Source: an uncultured Pirellulaceae bacterium (GTDB lineage: Bacteria > Planctomycetota > Planctomycetia > Pirellulales > Pirellulaceae). From it: 6,437 nucleotides of DNA. The translations under genes were made by a program, and so were the position numbers. Where the stretch lies: positions 1 through 6,437 of the forward strand of contig CAMYNE010000124.1 in the NCBI GenBank assembly GCA_947259675.1. Direction: 5' to 3'. Below the pieces are notes generated by a model. The model was not told the DNA's origin and did no database searches. It saw nothing but the letters and a program-made list of their open reading frames with translations. Below, piece by piece: positions 6,197-6,437 of the stretch (positions are counted from its first letter, which is position 1; each line of letters begins with the position of its first letter).

Positions 6197-6333
6197 TCAC
6201 GATTTGAGGACCGGCACATCCGCGCCGCGCCGCGACTGGGCCAACCTGCCAACAGAATTCAGAGCTTGTGGCATCTCCATCTTGATTTTTCGAATGGGTG
6301 CAACTCGCTTGCCTCTATAGAATTGGCAAGAAA

Positions 6334-6354
6334 CCCCTGCGTTCACGCGGCGGG
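6334..6354. repeat. hairpin repeat, copy 1
   Basis: cccctgcg (6334-6341) pairs with cgcggcggg (6346-6354) around a ttca loop, with one T-G wobble and one bulged C. On the minus strand the stem is followed by tttctt, so it could end a minus-strand transcript arriving from the right. It shares gcggcgggag with copy 2, exactly 69 bp away. Confidence 0.6.
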
Positions 6355-6402
6355 AGGCTCATCTTCGACCTAGCTTTAACAAGCATTAGCAAATAGCAGA
6401 AG

Positions 6403-6423
6403 CCCCCGCATTTATGCGGCGGG
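6403..6423. repeat. hairpin repeat, copy 2
   Basis: cccccgca (6403-6410) pairs with tgcggcggg (6415-6423) around a ttta loop, with a bulged C in the same place as in copy 1. The base pair closing the loop is A-T here and G-C in copy 1, so sequence changes have kept the pairing. No T-run follows on the plus strand. Confidence 0.6.
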
Positions 6424-6437
6424 AGCGTCACCTCTCG

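Larger units (their letters stand above)
6197..6437. other. intergenic region after the methyltransferase
   Basis: No coding sequence is supported in these 241 bp. There is no clear terminator directly after the stop codon at 6194-6196. The right half carries two related hairpins, and the region may be cut off in the middle of a longer repeat cluster. Confidence 0.6.

Noticed and set aside
6334..6423. The two right-edge repeats as the beginning of a CRISPR array
   Set aside because: The copies are imperfect, hairpin-shaped and only two; no cas gene is nearby and the spacing is larger than usual.

Overview
The window looks like chromosomal DNA of a planctomycete, probably of the Pirellulaceae type. 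This is an inference from gene content: a secreted histidine-rich protein ahead of an RND adaptor, a planctomycete-style adaptor with an acidic insertion, an MBOAT/SGNH pair, weak Shine-Dalgarno sites in places and long intergenic gaps. No rRNA, tRNA or taxonomic marker is present, so the assignment is tentative. No mobile element, CRISPR array or phage gene was found.

Left arm, minus strand (1-1836). A 168-residue secreted, extremely histidine-rich protein (1330-1836) is followed 123 bp downstream by the first 402 codons of an HlyD/CusB-type periplasmic adaptor (1-1206), which runs off the left edge. The two are probably one transcript, read from a sigma70-like promoter at about 1888-1915. 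They look like the front end of a heavy-metal RND efflux operon whose inner-membrane pump would lie beyond position 1.

Centre, plus strand (2364-4896). After a 527 bp divergent intergenic region comes a tight two-gene unit: an AlgI/DltB-type MBOAT membrane O-acyltransferase (475 aa) and, 4 bp later, a membrane-anchored SGNH-hydrolase-like protein (366 aa). By analogy with AlgI/AlgJ/AlgX and related pairs, the MBOAT would pass acyl groups across the membrane and the SGNH protein would place them on an extracytoplasmic glycan.

Right arm, plus strand (5321-6196). After a 424 bp gap comes a complete S-adenosylmethionine-dependent methyltransferase that resembles mycobacterial cyclopropane mycolic acid synthases far more than the longer E. 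coli Cfa. It is probably transcribed on its own.

The intergenic DNA carries most of the unexplained structure: an inverted repeat across the SGNH stop codon, a degenerate copy of the widespread intergenic repeat that translates as SRKDAKPQR, a perfect 19-bp tandem duplication just upstream of the methyltransferase, and two structurally matched hairpins 69 bp apart at the right edge. I see three ordinary functional modules (metal efflux, glycan O-acylation, lipid modification) and no convincing evidence for a wholly new system. The best leads are the His-rich protein/adaptor pair, the mycobacterial-type methyltransferase and the twin hairpins.
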